The position numbers were made by a program, and so were the translations under genes. A stretch of DNA of 44,315 nucleotides from DAINBT01 sp036732785. GTDB lineage: Bacteria; Planctomycetota; Phycisphaerae; Sedimentisphaerales; SM23-30. A model generated the notes under the pieces. It worked only from the letters and a program-made list of their open reading frames with translations, was not told the DNA's origin and ran no database searches. Of this stretch, positions 26,394 through 35,745 are shown piece by piece; position 1 is the stretch's first letter; the number at the start of each line of letters is the position of its first letter. The stretch covers positions 1 to 44,315 of the forward strand of contig CAZICK010000024.1 of NCBI GenBank assembly GCA_964537505.1, in the 5' to 3' direction.

Positions 26394-27914
26394 ATGGATG
26401 TTATAGACCATAAATCTGTAATCGAATACCTTTCCCGCAGATGTGGCAGTAAGGACGCTGACAAGATGCCGAAAGTGGCGGTTGGGGATGGAGGAAATCG
26501 CCTTGCGGTTGGCGGTCGGATTTGCTGTGACAGCCGTCAGGTAAGAGCGGATGACGTGTTTGTGGCCGTGCGCGGTGTTACCGTGGACGGTCATGACTTT
26601 ATTGACCAGGCGGTGAGCAAAGGAGCGGCGGTAGTGGTGGCTGATCGGCCGGTCACGGTGGAAGGGTCGGCACAGTTGGTGTTGGTGGAAAACAGCGCGG
26701 TGGCGCTGGGGCAGTTGGCTCAGGCGGCAGCCGGGTGGCCGGGACGGGAAATGACGACGCTCGCGGTGACGGGAACCAATGGAAAAACGACAGTGGCGTA
26801 CCTGGTCCGGGCAATGCTGACAGCAGCCGGACAGGGTTGCGGTATGCTGGGGACGGTCGAATATGATTTGGGGAATGGGAATGTTTCATCGGCAGGGAAT
26901 ACAACGCCGGATGCGCTGCAGTTGGCCCAGATGATGCGGCAAATGCGAAACAATCGGCTTGCGGCGATGGTAATGGAGTGTTCCAGTCATGGGCTGGATC
27001 AGGATCGGGTGGCGGGGATTGAGTTCGATGCGGCGGCGTTCACCAATCTCAGCGGCGATCATCTGGATTATCACATTGACCGGGAATCTTACCTGGCGGC
27101 CAAGGGCAAACTGTTTGCCGGATTGTCAAAGGACGCGGTGGCTGTTGTTAACGCACAAGACGAAGCGGGCAGGGTTCTGGAAAAGATGACATCGGCAAAG
27201 GTGTGGCGGTATGGAATAAACGAAACGGTGGAGATCAGCGCCCATATTGAGGCGATGGACTTGGCGGGATGTGAGTTTGAAATGGTGGTGTTGGGCCAGA
27301 GGCTCAGGGTTCGGTCACCGCTGGTGGGCGCCCACAATGTGAGCAATTGCCTGGCGGCGGCGGGGCTGACGCTGGCGGCGGGAGTGAGCCTGGAAGCTAT
27401 CGGCCGGGCGATAGAGAGTTTTGCCGGGGTGCCGGGCCGGTTGGAGCGGGTAGATTGCGGACAGGATTTTACCGTGCTGGTCGATTACGCCCATACTGAC
27501 GATGCCCTGGAGCATACGTTGGAGACGCTGCGCGGGTTTGCCAACAAGAAGCTGATTGTGGTTTTCGGTTGTGGCGGGCAGCGAGATCCGAGCAAACGGC
27601 CGCGAATGGCGGCGGTGGCGCAGAAGTGGGCGGATCAGATTGTTGTAACTAATGATAATCCACGTCGGGAGGAGCCGGAGTCGATTATTGCGGATATCAG
27701 GGCAGGGTTTGCGTCGGCAGGCCGACGCAAAGTTGTGGAACTGCCGGGACGGCGCGAGGCAATATCGCTGGCACTCAATAGTGCACAATCCGGTGACGTA
27801 GTGGTGATCGCGGGTAAGGGACATGAGGATTATCAATTGATCGGCGGTGAACGGTTGCATTTCGATGATCGGGAAGTGGTCAAAGAAGAGTTGAAAAGCC
27901 TGAAAAGTTTATAG
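26394..27914 (+). CDS. murE: UDP-MurNAc-L-Ala-D-Glu--meso-diaminopimelate ligase
   Basis: 506 residues. Adds meso-DAP to UDP-MurNAc-dipeptide in the cytoplasm. ATP site GTNGKTT at 127-133; N-terminal Mur domain with CCDSRQVRADDVFVAVRG; the central MECSSHGLDQDRV and SGDHLDYH; and the C-terminal domain with DYAHTDDALEHTL, CGGQRDPSKRPRM and DNPR at 421-424, the motif that distinguishes DAP-adding from lysine-adding enzymes. Consistent with dapF nearby. There is no Shine-Dalgarno before the ATG at 26394 and a stop closes the frame just upstream, so this start is the first possible. Confidence 0.97.
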   Translation: MDVIDHKSVIEYLSRRCGSKDADKMPKVAVGDGGNRLAVGGRICCDSRQVRADDVFVAVRGVTVDGHDFIDQAVSKGAAVVVADRPVTVEGSAQLVLVENSAVALGQLAQAAAGWPGREMTTLAVTGTNGKTTVAYLVRAMLTAAGQGCGMLGTVEYDLGNGNVSSAGNTTPDALQLAQMMRQMRNNRLAAMVMECSSHGLDQDRVAGIEFDAAAFTNLSGDHLDYHIDRESYLAAKGKLFAGLSKDAVAVVNAQDEAGRVLEKMTSAKVWRYGINETVEISAHIEAMDLAGCEFEMVVLGQRLRVRSPLVGAHNVSNCLAAAGLTLAAGVSLEAIGRAIESFAGVPGRLERVDCGQDFTVLVDYAHTDDALEHTLETLRGFANKKLIVVFGCGGQRDPSKRPRMAAVAQKWADQIVVTNDNPRREEPESIIADIRAGFASAGRRKVVELPGRREAISLALNSAQSGDVVVIAGKGHEDYQLIGGERLHFDDREVVKEELKSLKSL

Positions 27915-27944
27915 CGGGAAAGTCAAGGAGGAGAGGAATCGTTT

Positions 27945-29342
27945 ATGAAAGCGTTATTAGTAGATGAAGTTAAGAATGTTTTGCGGGCCGAGGCGAAAAC
28001 CGCGATACGCAAAGGTTTAATAACCGGCGTGACGATTGATTCGCGGGCGGTTGGAGCGGGGAATTTATTTGTGGCGATCCGCGGTGAGCGGTTTGACGGT
28101 CATGATTTTATTACGGAGGCGGTGGGTGCGGGGGCCTTTGCGGTTTTGATAGATCGCAATGTGCCGCTGTCGGACGCGATCAAGCAAAGCGGCGCCGTGG
28201 TGTTGAAGGTGGAAGATACGATAAAGGCGATGGGAGGGTTGGCGCGGTTTTATCGACGAAATTTGTGTAGCGGTGTTCATGTGGTGGCGGTGACCGGCAG
28301 TAACGGAAAGACAACTGTGCGGGAAATGATTTATCACGTGCTGAGTAAATACAAGAAAGGGCATCGGTCGCCGCGGAATTTCAATAATAATATCGGGGTG
28401 CCGTTGACGATTTTCGGTATCGAATCGGATTATGAATTTGCGGTGCTGGAGATCGGCAGCAATGCGCCGGGAGAGGTGGCCGAGCTGGCGAGAATCGCCG
28501 AACCGGACGTGGCGGTCATTACCAGCGTTGGGCCGTCACATTTGGAAGGATTGAAGGATGTCGATGGGGTCAGCGCCGAGAAGGTTTCCATAGTAGTGGG
28601 TCTGAAGGAGCGAGGGCTTATCGTATGCGGAACCGATCATCAGCCGACCCTGGAGAAAGCGAGGACACTCAGCAGGCATGTGGTAACGTTTGGCCTGGAT
28701 GCCAATTGTGATGTGTTTGCCAGTAATGTGCGGCGCGAGGATGGCGGGATTCGATTTGAAACAAACGATCGATACGAGGTGTGGCTGCCGATGGTTGGAC
28801 TGCACAACGTGAAAAATGCGCTGGCGGCGCTGGCGGTGGTACGGCGGCTGGGAGTTTCGAGTCAGCAGTTTGCCTCGGCGATGGAGGATTTTCAGCCGGT
28901 GCCGGGGCGAATGGTGTGTAAGAAGGTTAACGGAATCACCATTATCGATGACACTTATAACGCCAACCCGGTAAGTATGGCCGCGGCGGTGAAGGAGTTG
29001 TGCGATTTCGAACAGGCTTGCCGGCGGGTGCTGGTGTGCGGCGATATGGGCGAGCTGGGCCAGGCGTCCGGGCAGTATCACCAGCAATTGGGCCGGGATG
29101 TGGCGGGATCGAATATCGATCTGTTATTGACCGTTGGCCCGCAGGCGGCATTGACGGCCGATGCGGCCCTGGAAGCAGGAATGGGCCGTGCCGATATAAT
29201 GCGCTGCAAGGACAGTAAACGAATGGCACGGTTGATTAAAAGTATGCTGTTTGATGGGGATGTAGTCCTGGTCAAAGGCTCACGCATGATGGAGATGGAA
29301 AAAGTAATCGTTTCACTGCAACGCTGGAAAGGAAGAACCTGA
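27945..29342 (+). CDS. murF: UDP-MurNAc-tripeptide--D-alanyl-D-alanine ligase
   Basis: 465 residues. Adds D-Ala-D-Ala (made by Ddl, also in this cluster) to the tripeptide to finish the UDP-MurNAc-pentapeptide. ATP site GSNGKTT at 118-124; the N-terminal domain has TGVTIDSRAVGAGNLFVAIR; other family stretches are SPRNFNNNIGVPLT, EIGSNAPGEV, GLHNVKNALAALAV, DDTYNANPVSM and GDMGELG. The ATG at 27945 follows AAGGAGGAGAGG, 30 bp after murE. Confidence 0.97.
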   Translation: MKALLVDEVKNVLRAEAKTAIRKGLITGVTIDSRAVGAGNLFVAIRGERFDGHDFITEAVGAGAFAVLIDRNVPLSDAIKQSGAVVLKVEDTIKAMGGLARFYRRNLCSGVHVVAVTGSNGKTTVREMIYHVLSKYKKGHRSPRNFNNNIGVPLTIFGIESDYEFAVLEIGSNAPGEVAELARIAEPDVAVITSVGPSHLEGLKDVDGVSAEKVSIVVGLKERGLIVCGTDHQPTLEKARTLSRHVVTFGLDANCDVFASNVRREDGGIRFETNDRYEVWLPMVGLHNVKNALAALAVVRRLGVSSQQFASAMEDFQPVPGRMVCKKVNGITIIDDTYNANPVSMAAAVKELCDFEQACRRVLVCGDMGELGQASGQYHQQLGRDVAGSNIDLLLTVGPQAALTADAALEAGMGRADIMRCKDSKRMARLIKSMLFDGDVVLVKGSRMMEMEKVIVSLQRWKGRT

Positions 29343-29412
29343 TCTATACACTTCAACTATGTTTTCAATGAACAATAGATAAATGCTGTGGAGACTGATG
29401 GTTGATTGACTT

Positions 29413-30555
29413 ATGCTGCTGAGATTATTTGAATATTTTCAGGGGTTTTTGTACAGCAAGCTGCATTTTTATGCCTGGCATGAAGTTTCATTTCGGGCGG
29501 TCTTGGCGCTGCTGACGAGTTTGATGGTCTCTTTGTTATGGGGGCCGAAGATAATCCGTTGGCTGGTGCGGATGAAGGTGGGAGATATTCCGGAATTTGA
29601 CCATGCCACGCTCAATGAGCTGACACGACACAAGGCAAATACGCCGACGATGGGCGGGTTGATTATTCTGGCGGGCGTGCTCATAAGCACGTTTTTGTGG
29701 GCTGACGTACGCAATCAGTTTGTGATAAAGGGAATATTTCTACTCGTTTGGCTGGGAGTACTTGGAGGGGTGGATGACTGGCTGAAACTGACGGCCAAGA
29801 TCAAACATCGCAGCCGGGATGGGCTCCATATCTGGGAGAAACTGATCTTTCAGATCGGACTTGCGGTGCTGCTGGCGAGTTTTTTATACCTGGTGGATTT
29901 CAAAGAGATCGCTGACGGACGAATGCTGTGGCTGCCTTTCTATAAGAAGGGCATCGAGCTGGGATTGTTTGGTTTTACGCTGATGACCGTACTGGTGGTA
30001 ACCGCTACGAGCAACGCGGTCAACCTTACCGACGGTATGGACGGATTGGCCACCGGTTGTATTGGTATTGTCAGTATGGTGTTTGTGATATTGTGTTACA
30101 TGGCCAGTGAGCCGTTGTCGTTGGCAATGAACCAGACGTGGGCCAGCGATTTGCTGCTGCCGCAGGTGCCGGGCGCCGGCGAATTGGGAATTGTCTGCGC
30201 TGCGGTGTTGGGGGCGTCTCTGGGTTTTCTGTGGTACAATTGTCATCCCGCTCAGGTGTTTATGGGCGATGTCGGTTCGCTGCCGCTGGGCGGACTGATC
30301 GGTTACGCGGCGGTGGTCACCCGCCACGAACTACTGCTGCCGATTGTGGGTGGCGTGTTTGTTATAGAAGCGGCCAGCGTCTTGATACAGATAGTGTACT
30401 TCAGACAAAGCGGTGGTAAGCGGGTATTTCAGTGCGCGCCACTGCACCATCACTTTCATCTGAAAGGATGGAGTGAACCGCAGGTAGTCGTGCGATTTTG
30501 GCTGTTAGGCGCGGCGTTCGCGGCTTTGGCGCTGGCGACGTTGAAGCTGCGATGA
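29413..30555 (+). CDS. mraY: phospho-N-acetylmuramoyl-pentapeptide transferase
   Basis: 380 residues, about ten membrane segments. Transfers phospho-MurNAc-pentapeptide to undecaprenyl phosphate to make lipid I. Diagnostic motifs: TPTMGGLIIL near 77, LGGVDDWLKLTAKIKHRSR around 116-135, NAVNLTDGMDGLATG near 200, FMGDVGSLPLGGLIG near 285, and HHHFHLKGWSE near 345, all with their catalytic aspartates and histidines. The gene follows murF by 70 bp. Confidence 0.97.
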   Translation: MLLRLFEYFQGFLYSKLHFYAWHEVSFRAVLALLTSLMVSLLWGPKIIRWLVRMKVGDIPEFDHATLNELTRHKANTPTMGGLIILAGVLISTFLWADVRNQFVIKGIFLLVWLGVLGGVDDWLKLTAKIKHRSRDGLHIWEKLIFQIGLAVLLASFLYLVDFKEIADGRMLWLPFYKKGIELGLFGFTLMTVLVVTATSNAVNLTDGMDGLATGCIGIVSMVFVILCYMASEPLSLAMNQTWASDLLLPQVPGAGELGIVCAAVLGASLGFLWYNCHPAQVFMGDVGSLPLGGLIGYAAVVTRHELLLPIVGGVFVIEAASVLIQIVYFRQSGGKRVFQCAPLHHHFHLKGWSEPQVVVRFWLLGAAFAALALATLKLR

Positions 30556-30590
30556 AAGAAAATTTAACCCCGACAAGCAAGGGATAAATC

Positions 30591-31760
30591 GTGGACCGAC
30601 AACTGGAACAGGTCGAAGAAAATTCCCAGTTGGGATCGTGGTTGGTACTGATTATCAGTGCGCTGCTGTGCCTGGGGGCGCTGATGGTCGTTTCGGCGGG
30701 AGCCCGCGTCGATCAGCAGGTTGATATAAAACATTTTTGGCGTTACACGACGTTACGGCGGGTGGCATTTGTGCCGGTGGTGTGGATAGTGCTGGCGATT
30801 GTCGGTCGTTGTAATTATCGGCGTTGGGTGGTGTATGAAAAACACTTTTGGTTATCGCCCCTGGTATTACTGATGGCAATATCGCTGGCACTGCTGGTAC
30901 TGGTGCTGACGGTTGATACGGGAAACTCGGCACGGCGGTGGCTCAAGGTCGGCAGCGGCGAATACGGGTTGCAGATTCAACCGTCGGAGTTGGCTAAATG
31001 GGTAACGGTAATGTTCCTGGCGGCGTATGCGGCACACAAAGGCCAGGCGATGCGCCGATTTACGACCGGTTTTTTGCCGGCCTGCATTGTACTGATGGTG
31101 GTAGTCGCCCTGATCGGCAAAGAAGATTTCGGCACGGCCGCATTGGTGGGGGCGATGGGAGTAGTCGTGCTGTTGGCAAGCGGGACGCGATGGTGGTATA
31201 TGCTGGTGCTGATACCGGCGGCGGCATTAGCGTTCTATGTGCTGGTATATTGTGTGGATTATCGTTGGGCTCGCGTACTAGCTTATTTTGATCAGGGTGA
31301 CGCCAGCCAGGACGTCAACTATCAGGCCCAGCAGTCCATCATGTCTATCGGCTCGGGAGGAATCTGGGGGTGTGGACTGGGCCGAGGTACGGTCAAGCTG
31401 GGGTATCTGCCGGAAGATACTACCGATTTTGTATTTGCCGTGATCGGTGAAGAGCTGGGTTTCGCCGGCTGTGCCATGGTGATTGCGCTGTTTGTAGCAC
31501 TGTTGGTTTGTACTATGATGATAATACGCCGAGCGCCGGATCGGATGGGTAAACTTTTGGGACTGGCGATAGGCGGGACGATCGGGGCTCAGGCCCTGAT
31601 GAATCTGCTGGTAGTGACCGGAATGGCGCCGACCAAGGGCATAGCCCTGCCGTTTGTCAGTGCGGGCGGTTCGGGATTGGTCATCACGGCCGTCGCGGCC
31701 GGTGTCTTGGTCAATATCGCAAGACAAAAAACGCAGGGTGTGGCCTTGCCCAACCATTGA
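30591..31760 (+). CDS. ftsW: FtsW/RodA/SpoVE-family glycosyltransferase
   Basis: 389 residues, ten or so membrane segments. SEDS-family polymerase that builds septal glycan chains with FtsI. Seen: QIQPSELAKWVTVMFLA, GKEDFGTAALVGAMG, IMSIGSGGIWGCGLGRGTVK, EELGFAGCAM and TGMAPTKGIALPFVSAGGSGL. In this operon context it is the FtsW rather than RodA member. GTG start at 30591. Note that murD, which usually stands between mraY and ftsW, is absent: only 35 bp lie between them. Confidence 0.95.
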   Translation: MDRQLEQVEENSQLGSWLVLIISALLCLGALMVVSAGARVDQQVDIKHFWRYTTLRRVAFVPVVWIVLAIVGRCNYRRWVVYEKHFWLSPLVLLMAISLALLVLVLTVDTGNSARRWLKVGSGEYGLQIQPSELAKWVTVMFLAAYAAHKGQAMRRFTTGFLPACIVLMVVVALIGKEDFGTAALVGAMGVVVLLASGTRWWYMLVLIPAAALAFYVLVYCVDYRWARVLAYFDQGDASQDVNYQAQQSIMSIGSGGIWGCGLGRGTVKLGYLPEDTTDFVFAVIGEELGFAGCAMVIALFVALLVCTMMIIRRAPDRMGKLLGLAIGGTIGAQALMNLLVVTGMAPTKGIALPFVSAGGSGLVITAVAAGVLVNIARQKTQGVALPNH

Positions 31761-31813
31761 TTTCAGCGATTATTAGGGATGATATCTATACAATCGTGAC
31801 TTGGGAGCAAAAA

Positions 31814-32212
31814 ATGAAGCTGAGCGAACATTTTTCGGAAAACGAAATTGACAGATTAAATAAACTGGCCCAGCGGTGGAAGTTTAATAGATGGTTGTAT
31901 ATCTTCCTGGCGGTTGGCTCGGCGGTATGTGCAGTTTTGTTTTTCAATGTTTGTTTTTTTCAATCGCGAAGTGCAGATATTCATGATTTGTATTCCTTTT
32001 TTGTGGGAAGCATCGACTCTAACAAGACTTATACTCACGCCCAAGTGACCGATATTGTTATGCTTTATCTATATCTATTCATAGGTTTTTTTTGTAGTTA
32101 TGAGGCGGTTTCATTCCTTATTAAAGCAATATTTTCCTGGAAGAAGGGAGTGTTGGTTAGATGTTGGGAATTGCTTTCGCCAATGGCCGATAATACAGAT
32201 TCGACTTTATAG
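31814..32212 (+). CDS. AT-rich membrane protein orphan between ftsW and murG
   Basis: 132 residues from the ATG at 31814, chosen because GGGAG lies 6 bp upstream; an earlier start at 31757 overlaps ftsW. No family recognised. There are two membrane segments (about WLYIFLAVGSAVCAVLFFNV and IVMLYLYLFIGFFC), with an extracytoplasmic loop between them and a short tail. Codon and base use is clearly more AT-rich than ftsW and murG, suggesting later insertion. It is not known as part of dcw clusters. Confidence 0.6.
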   Translation: MKLSEHFSENEIDRLNKLAQRWKFNRWLYIFLAVGSAVCAVLFFNVCFFQSRSADIHDLYSFFVGSIDSNKTYTHAQVTDIVMLYLYLFIGFFCSYEAVSFLIKAIFSWKKGVLVRCWELLSPMADNTDSTL

Positions 32213-32257
32213 ATAACGTGACCTGACAGGTTAGTTGTCAGGGTCTAAGGATTAGCA

Positions 32258-33394
32258 ATGATGAGTAGAGGCAGGTTGTACATATTTGCCGGTGGCGGTA
32301 GTGGTGGTCATCTGTATCCGGGGATTGCGGCAGCGGAAGCGATGCTGGATGTGGAACCGGAGGCTAAGGTGCTTTTCTTATGCACCGCCCGGCAGATTGA
32401 TCGGGATATTCTTCAGGGAAGCGATTGGCCGTATGAAACGCAGCCGGTAATGCCGCTGCCAGGCCGGTTGGGTGAAATATGGCCGTTTTGGCGCGGTTGG
32501 CGTGGTAGTGTGCGGATGTGTGAGCAGTTGTTTCGCAGGGAAAGGCCGGCGGCGGTGCTGGGACTGGGCGGGTTTGCCTCCGGGCCGGCAATGAAGACGG
32601 CGGCCCGGCTGAAAATACCGGTGGCAATGCTCAATCCGGACGCGGTGCCAGGTAAGGCGAACAAGTATTGTCGAAAATATGCTGACAAGATATTCCTGCA
32701 GTGGCAGGCGCCCATGAAGTATTTTCCCGCGGACCAGGAAAAATGTGTGGTAACAGGCTGTCCGATACGGCGGGAATTCGCAGAGCGAATGACCAGGAAC
32801 GAAGCGAAAAACCAGTTGGGGCTGGATGGCGATAGGCGAGTATTGGTGGTGATGGGCGGTTCGCAGGGTGGCCGCAATGTCAATGCGGCCCTAGTACGAT
32901 GTTTGACTTGTGGACAGGACAATGATAGGGTAAAGGCTGCCATACAGGATTGGCAGATGGTGCACATTACGGGAAAGAATGATCGCGATTGGGTTTGCCG
33001 GCAGTATAAAGAAGCAGGAATACCCGCGAAGGTGCTGGATTTTACACGAGATATGCCGATAGTGTTAGCGGCAGCGGACCTTGTGGTCAGCCGGGCCGGG
33101 GCGTCGTCACTTGCGGAATTGACGGCGGTGGGAGTTGCGAGTATATTATTGCCGTATCCATACCATAAGGATCAGCATCAGCGACATAACGCACAGGTTT
33201 TGGAGACCGCCGGAGCGGCGCAGATTGTGATCGACGACCGCGATGCCGATAGTACGGCTCAGCGGCTGGCAAAGGTATTGCCCCGATGTATGGCCCAAGA
33301 AACACTGGAACAGATGGCCCGTGCTGCCGGGGCAATCGGCAATGCGCAGGCCGCCAAACGCGTAGCGGAAGAAATTAGAGTTTTAACCAATTAA
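32258..33394 (+). CDS. murG: UDP-GlcNAc:lipid I N-acetylglucosaminyltransferase
   Basis: 378 residues, GT28 family, peripheral on the inner membrane. Converts lipid I to lipid II. Motifs: FAGGGSGGHLYPGIAAAEA (N-terminal glycine-rich loop), VLGLGGFASGPAMKTAARL, MGGSQGGRNVN, and the UDP-GlcNAc-binding SRAGASSLAELTAVGVAS, then DQHQRHNAQVLETAGAA. Tandem ATGs at 32258 and 32261; either may initiate. No good Shine-Dalgarno is seen. Confidence 0.96.
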   Translation: MMSRGRLYIFAGGGSGGHLYPGIAAAEAMLDVEPEAKVLFLCTARQIDRDILQGSDWPYETQPVMPLPGRLGEIWPFWRGWRGSVRMCEQLFRRERPAAVLGLGGFASGPAMKTAARLKIPVAMLNPDAVPGKANKYCRKYADKIFLQWQAPMKYFPADQEKCVVTGCPIRREFAERMTRNEAKNQLGLDGDRRVLVVMGGSQGGRNVNAALVRCLTCGQDNDRVKAAIQDWQMVHITGKNDRDWVCRQYKEAGIPAKVLDFTRDMPIVLAAADLVVSRAGASSLAELTAVGVASILLPYPYHKDQHQRHNAQVLETAGAAQIVIDDRDADSTAQRLAKVLPRCMAQETLEQMARAAGAIGNAQAAKRVAEEIRVLTN

Positions 33395-33406
33395 CCGAGT
33401 GTACGT

Positions 33407-34891
33407 ATGGTTGATCAAAAGTCAGAAGTCACAGTCGAATCGGCCGAGGCGGTTCTGTTGCGACAGCAGCAATCGCATAAGGTGATGTCGTATCATTTTG
33501 TTGGGATCGGCGGATGGGGAATGAGCGGTTTGGCGCAGGTGCTGCATCAGCGGGGGCACAGGGTCTCGGGCAGTGACCTGCAGTCCTCCGACGTGGTGGA
33601 AAAGCTCGGCCGACGTGGTATATCAGTTGATATTGGTCATTGTGCCGATCGCATCGGCCCTGACGTGGACTGTGTGGTGGTATCAGCGGCGATTGGGCCG
33701 GATAATCCCGAATTGGTCAGGGCACGGCAGTTGGATATCGAAGTGTGCAAATATGCCCAGATGTTAGGCCGCCTCAGCCGGGGAATGAAGACGCTGGCGG
33801 TGGCGGGTACGCACGGTAAGAGTACGACCAGCGGCTGGCTGGCGTATCTGCTGCACGAAAGCGGTCTCGAACCCAGCTTTGTCGTGGGGGCCGATGTGGA
33901 GCAGCTCGGCGGCGGCAGCGGGGCAGGCAAAGGCGAGCTTATGGTAGTCGAGGCGTGTGAATATGACCGGTCGTTTCTGAATTTACGGTCACACGTGGCG
34001 GCGATCCTGAATATCGAGGCGGACCACCTGGATTACTATCGTGATGTGGACGAGATTGTTGGGGCGTTTGGTGAATTTGCCGCCCTGACAAGTGATGACG
34101 GGCTGCTGGTGGCTAATGCCGATAATGCAAATGTAGCCAGGGCATTGGCGTCTCGGAAGGGGCGGTGTGAATATTTCAGCCTGACCGGCAGCGGCAATTG
34201 GCAGGCGGGAAACCTGAGTCTTGAAAACGGGCGGGGTTGTTTTGATTTGATGTATCGGAATCGCAAACTCGGACGGGTGAAGCTGATGTTGGCCGGGCGG
34301 CACAACGTGGCCAACGCCCTGGCGGTGGCGGCAATGGCTCAGTCGGTGGGCGCCACCAGCGAGCAGATATGCCGGGGATTGGAGAATTTTGTCGGTGTTG
34401 GTCGAAGAATGAGTTATAAAGGCAAAGTCGAAGGGGTGGTGATAATGGACGACTACGCCCATCATCCCACAGAAATTCAGGTGACGCTGGAGGCAATAGC
34501 CGCCCAATATCAGCCGAGGAGGTTATGGTGTGTGTTTCAGCCGCATCAGCACAGCCGAACGAGATTTTTTCTTGACGAATTTGCTTCCAGTTTTCGTAAT
34601 GCAGATATAATATTACTACCGGATATCTATTTTGTTCGCGAGAGCGAACAGTTGCGCCGGGACGTCAATGCCCAGCAGTTAGTTGACAGGATTAACCAAA
34701 ATGGCGGTCAGGCACGATATTTGGGCGATTTTGAGCGTATATTGGACGAACTGTGCCGGAAAGTGAGAACCGGCGATTTGGTTGTGACGATGGGAGCGGG
34801 TGATATTTGGAAGGTGGCCGATGAACTTGTTTGCAGGCTTGGAAGAAATAGTCAGATACAATGTGCCGATGACGGAGTACACCTGGTTTAA
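33407..34891 (+). CDS. murC: UDP-N-acetylmuramate--L-alanine ligase
   Basis: 494 residues. First amino-acid-adding step of peptidoglycan precursor synthesis. GIGGWGMSGLAQVL at 33-46, GTHGKST ATP site at 134-140, VEACEYDRSFL, EADHLDYYRD, GRHNVANALAVAAMA, DDYAHHPTEIQVTLEA and FQPHQHSRTRFF. The start at 33407 gives about 27 residues before the conserved fold; a second ATG at 33485 (residue 27) may be the true start, as neither has a strong ribosome site. The 3' end overlaps murB by 71 bp in another frame. Confidence 0.95.
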   Translation: MVDQKSEVTVESAEAVLLRQQQSHKVMSYHFVGIGGWGMSGLAQVLHQRGHRVSGSDLQSSDVVEKLGRRGISVDIGHCADRIGPDVDCVVVSAAIGPDNPELVRARQLDIEVCKYAQMLGRLSRGMKTLAVAGTHGKSTTSGWLAYLLHESGLEPSFVVGADVEQLGGGSGAGKGELMVVEACEYDRSFLNLRSHVAAILNIEADHLDYYRDVDEIVGAFGEFAALTSDDGLLVANADNANVARALASRKGRCEYFSLTGSGNWQAGNLSLENGRGCFDLMYRNRKLGRVKLMLAGRHNVANALAVAAMAQSVGATSEQICRGLENFVGVGRRMSYKGKVEGVVIMDDYAHHPTEIQVTLEAIAAQYQPRRLWCVFQPHQHSRTRFFLDEFASSFRNADIILLPDIYFVRESEQLRRDVNAQQLVDRINQNGGQARYLGDFERILDELCRKVRTGDLVVTMGAGDIWKVADELVCRLGRNSQIQCADDGVHLV

Positions 34892-35702
34892 GCTGGGCGG
34901 GGCGGCTCGTTATTTTGTCGAGCCTCGTAGCGAACAGGAACTGCTCGATGTGGTACATCGCTGTCACGAAAATGCCATAGATATGTATGTGTTGGGGCGG
35001 GGTTCCAATCTGTTGGTGAAGGACGAGGGAATTGACGGGGTAGTGCTCCAACTGACACACGAGAATTTCAGCAAAATCAGTTTCAAAGACGGGCTGGTTC
35101 GTGCCGGCGCCGGAGCGGACCTGAACCGGTTGGTGCGTGGGTGTGCTCGTGAAGGGCTAAGCGGCATGGAATGTCTGGCTGGCATACCCGGTACGGTGGG
35201 CGGGGCGCTGAAGATCAACGCCGGCGGACGGTTCGGCGATATCGGCAATGTGACCCAGTCGGTCCAGTTGATGGACAGCAGCGGCTACCAGTTCGAGCGA
35301 AAACGAGCCGACATATTTTTCGGATACCGTATGACCAACATAATGGCGAAGTTTATCCTGGAGGGACAATTTGCCTTGGTCCAGGACGACCCGGAGCGGA
35401 TCGGACGGATGCTCAAGGAAGTATGGATGCTCAAAAAGAATTCACAGCCGATCAACAGTCGCAACGCCGGTTGTGTCTTCAAAAATCCACGCGCCATCTC
35501 AGCCGGCGCCCTGATCGACAAGACCGGACTGAAGGGAACAACGGTCGGAGGAGTCCACGTCAGCCGAACACATGCGAACTTTATCATAGCGGAAGAAGGC
35601 GCCTGCAGCGCCGATGTGCTCAAGCTGATCGAGTTGATCCAGCAGCGTGTCCATGAACGTTTTGATGTGGAACTGGAGCTGGAACTGGAAATCTGGCAAT
35701 AG
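34821..35702 (+). CDS. murB: UDP-N-acetylenolpyruvoylglucosamine reductase
   Basis: 293 residues from the ATG at 34821, which is preceded by GGAAGG 6 bp upstream; a GTG at 34800 is possible. FAD-dependent reduction of the enolpyruvyl group to make UDP-MurNAc. FAD-binding GRGSNLLV (59-66) and GIPGTVGGALKINAGG (121-136); FGYR at 167-170. The proton donor, commonly Ser, is Cys218 (NAGCVFKNP). It begins inside the end of murC, so the two genes overlap by 71 bp and are probably translationally coupled. Confidence 0.94.
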   Translation: MNLFAGLEEIVRYNVPMTEYTWFKLGGAARYFVEPRSEQELLDVVHRCHENAIDMYVLGRGSNLLVKDEGIDGVVLQLTHENFSKISFKDGLVRAGAGADLNRLVRGCAREGLSGMECLAGIPGTVGGALKINAGGRFGDIGNVTQSVQLMDSSGYQFERKRADIFFGYRMTNIMAKFILEGQFALVQDDPERIGRMLKEVWMLKKNSQPINSRNAGCVFKNPRAISAGALIDKTGLKGTTVGGVHVSRTHANFIIAEEGACSADVLKLIELIQQRVHERFDVELELELEIWQ

Positions 35703-35705
35703 AGT

Positions 35706-35724
35706 ATTAGCCTCGAAAGGCAAT
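35706..35724. promoter_or_regulatory. small hairpin between murB and hicB
   Basis: ATT-A-GCCT-CGAA-AGGC-AAT: seven pairs with one bulge, GNRA-like loop. It sits between the murB stop (35702) and the hicB ribosome site. It could be a HicB operator or an attenuator; too small for a sure terminator. Confidence 0.35.
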
Positions 35725-35745
35725 ATACCTAAAAAAGAGGTGAAT

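Noticed and set aside
31757..31813. Extension of the membrane orphan overlapping ftsW
   Set aside because: The ATG at 31814 has a better ribosome site; the overlap start has none.
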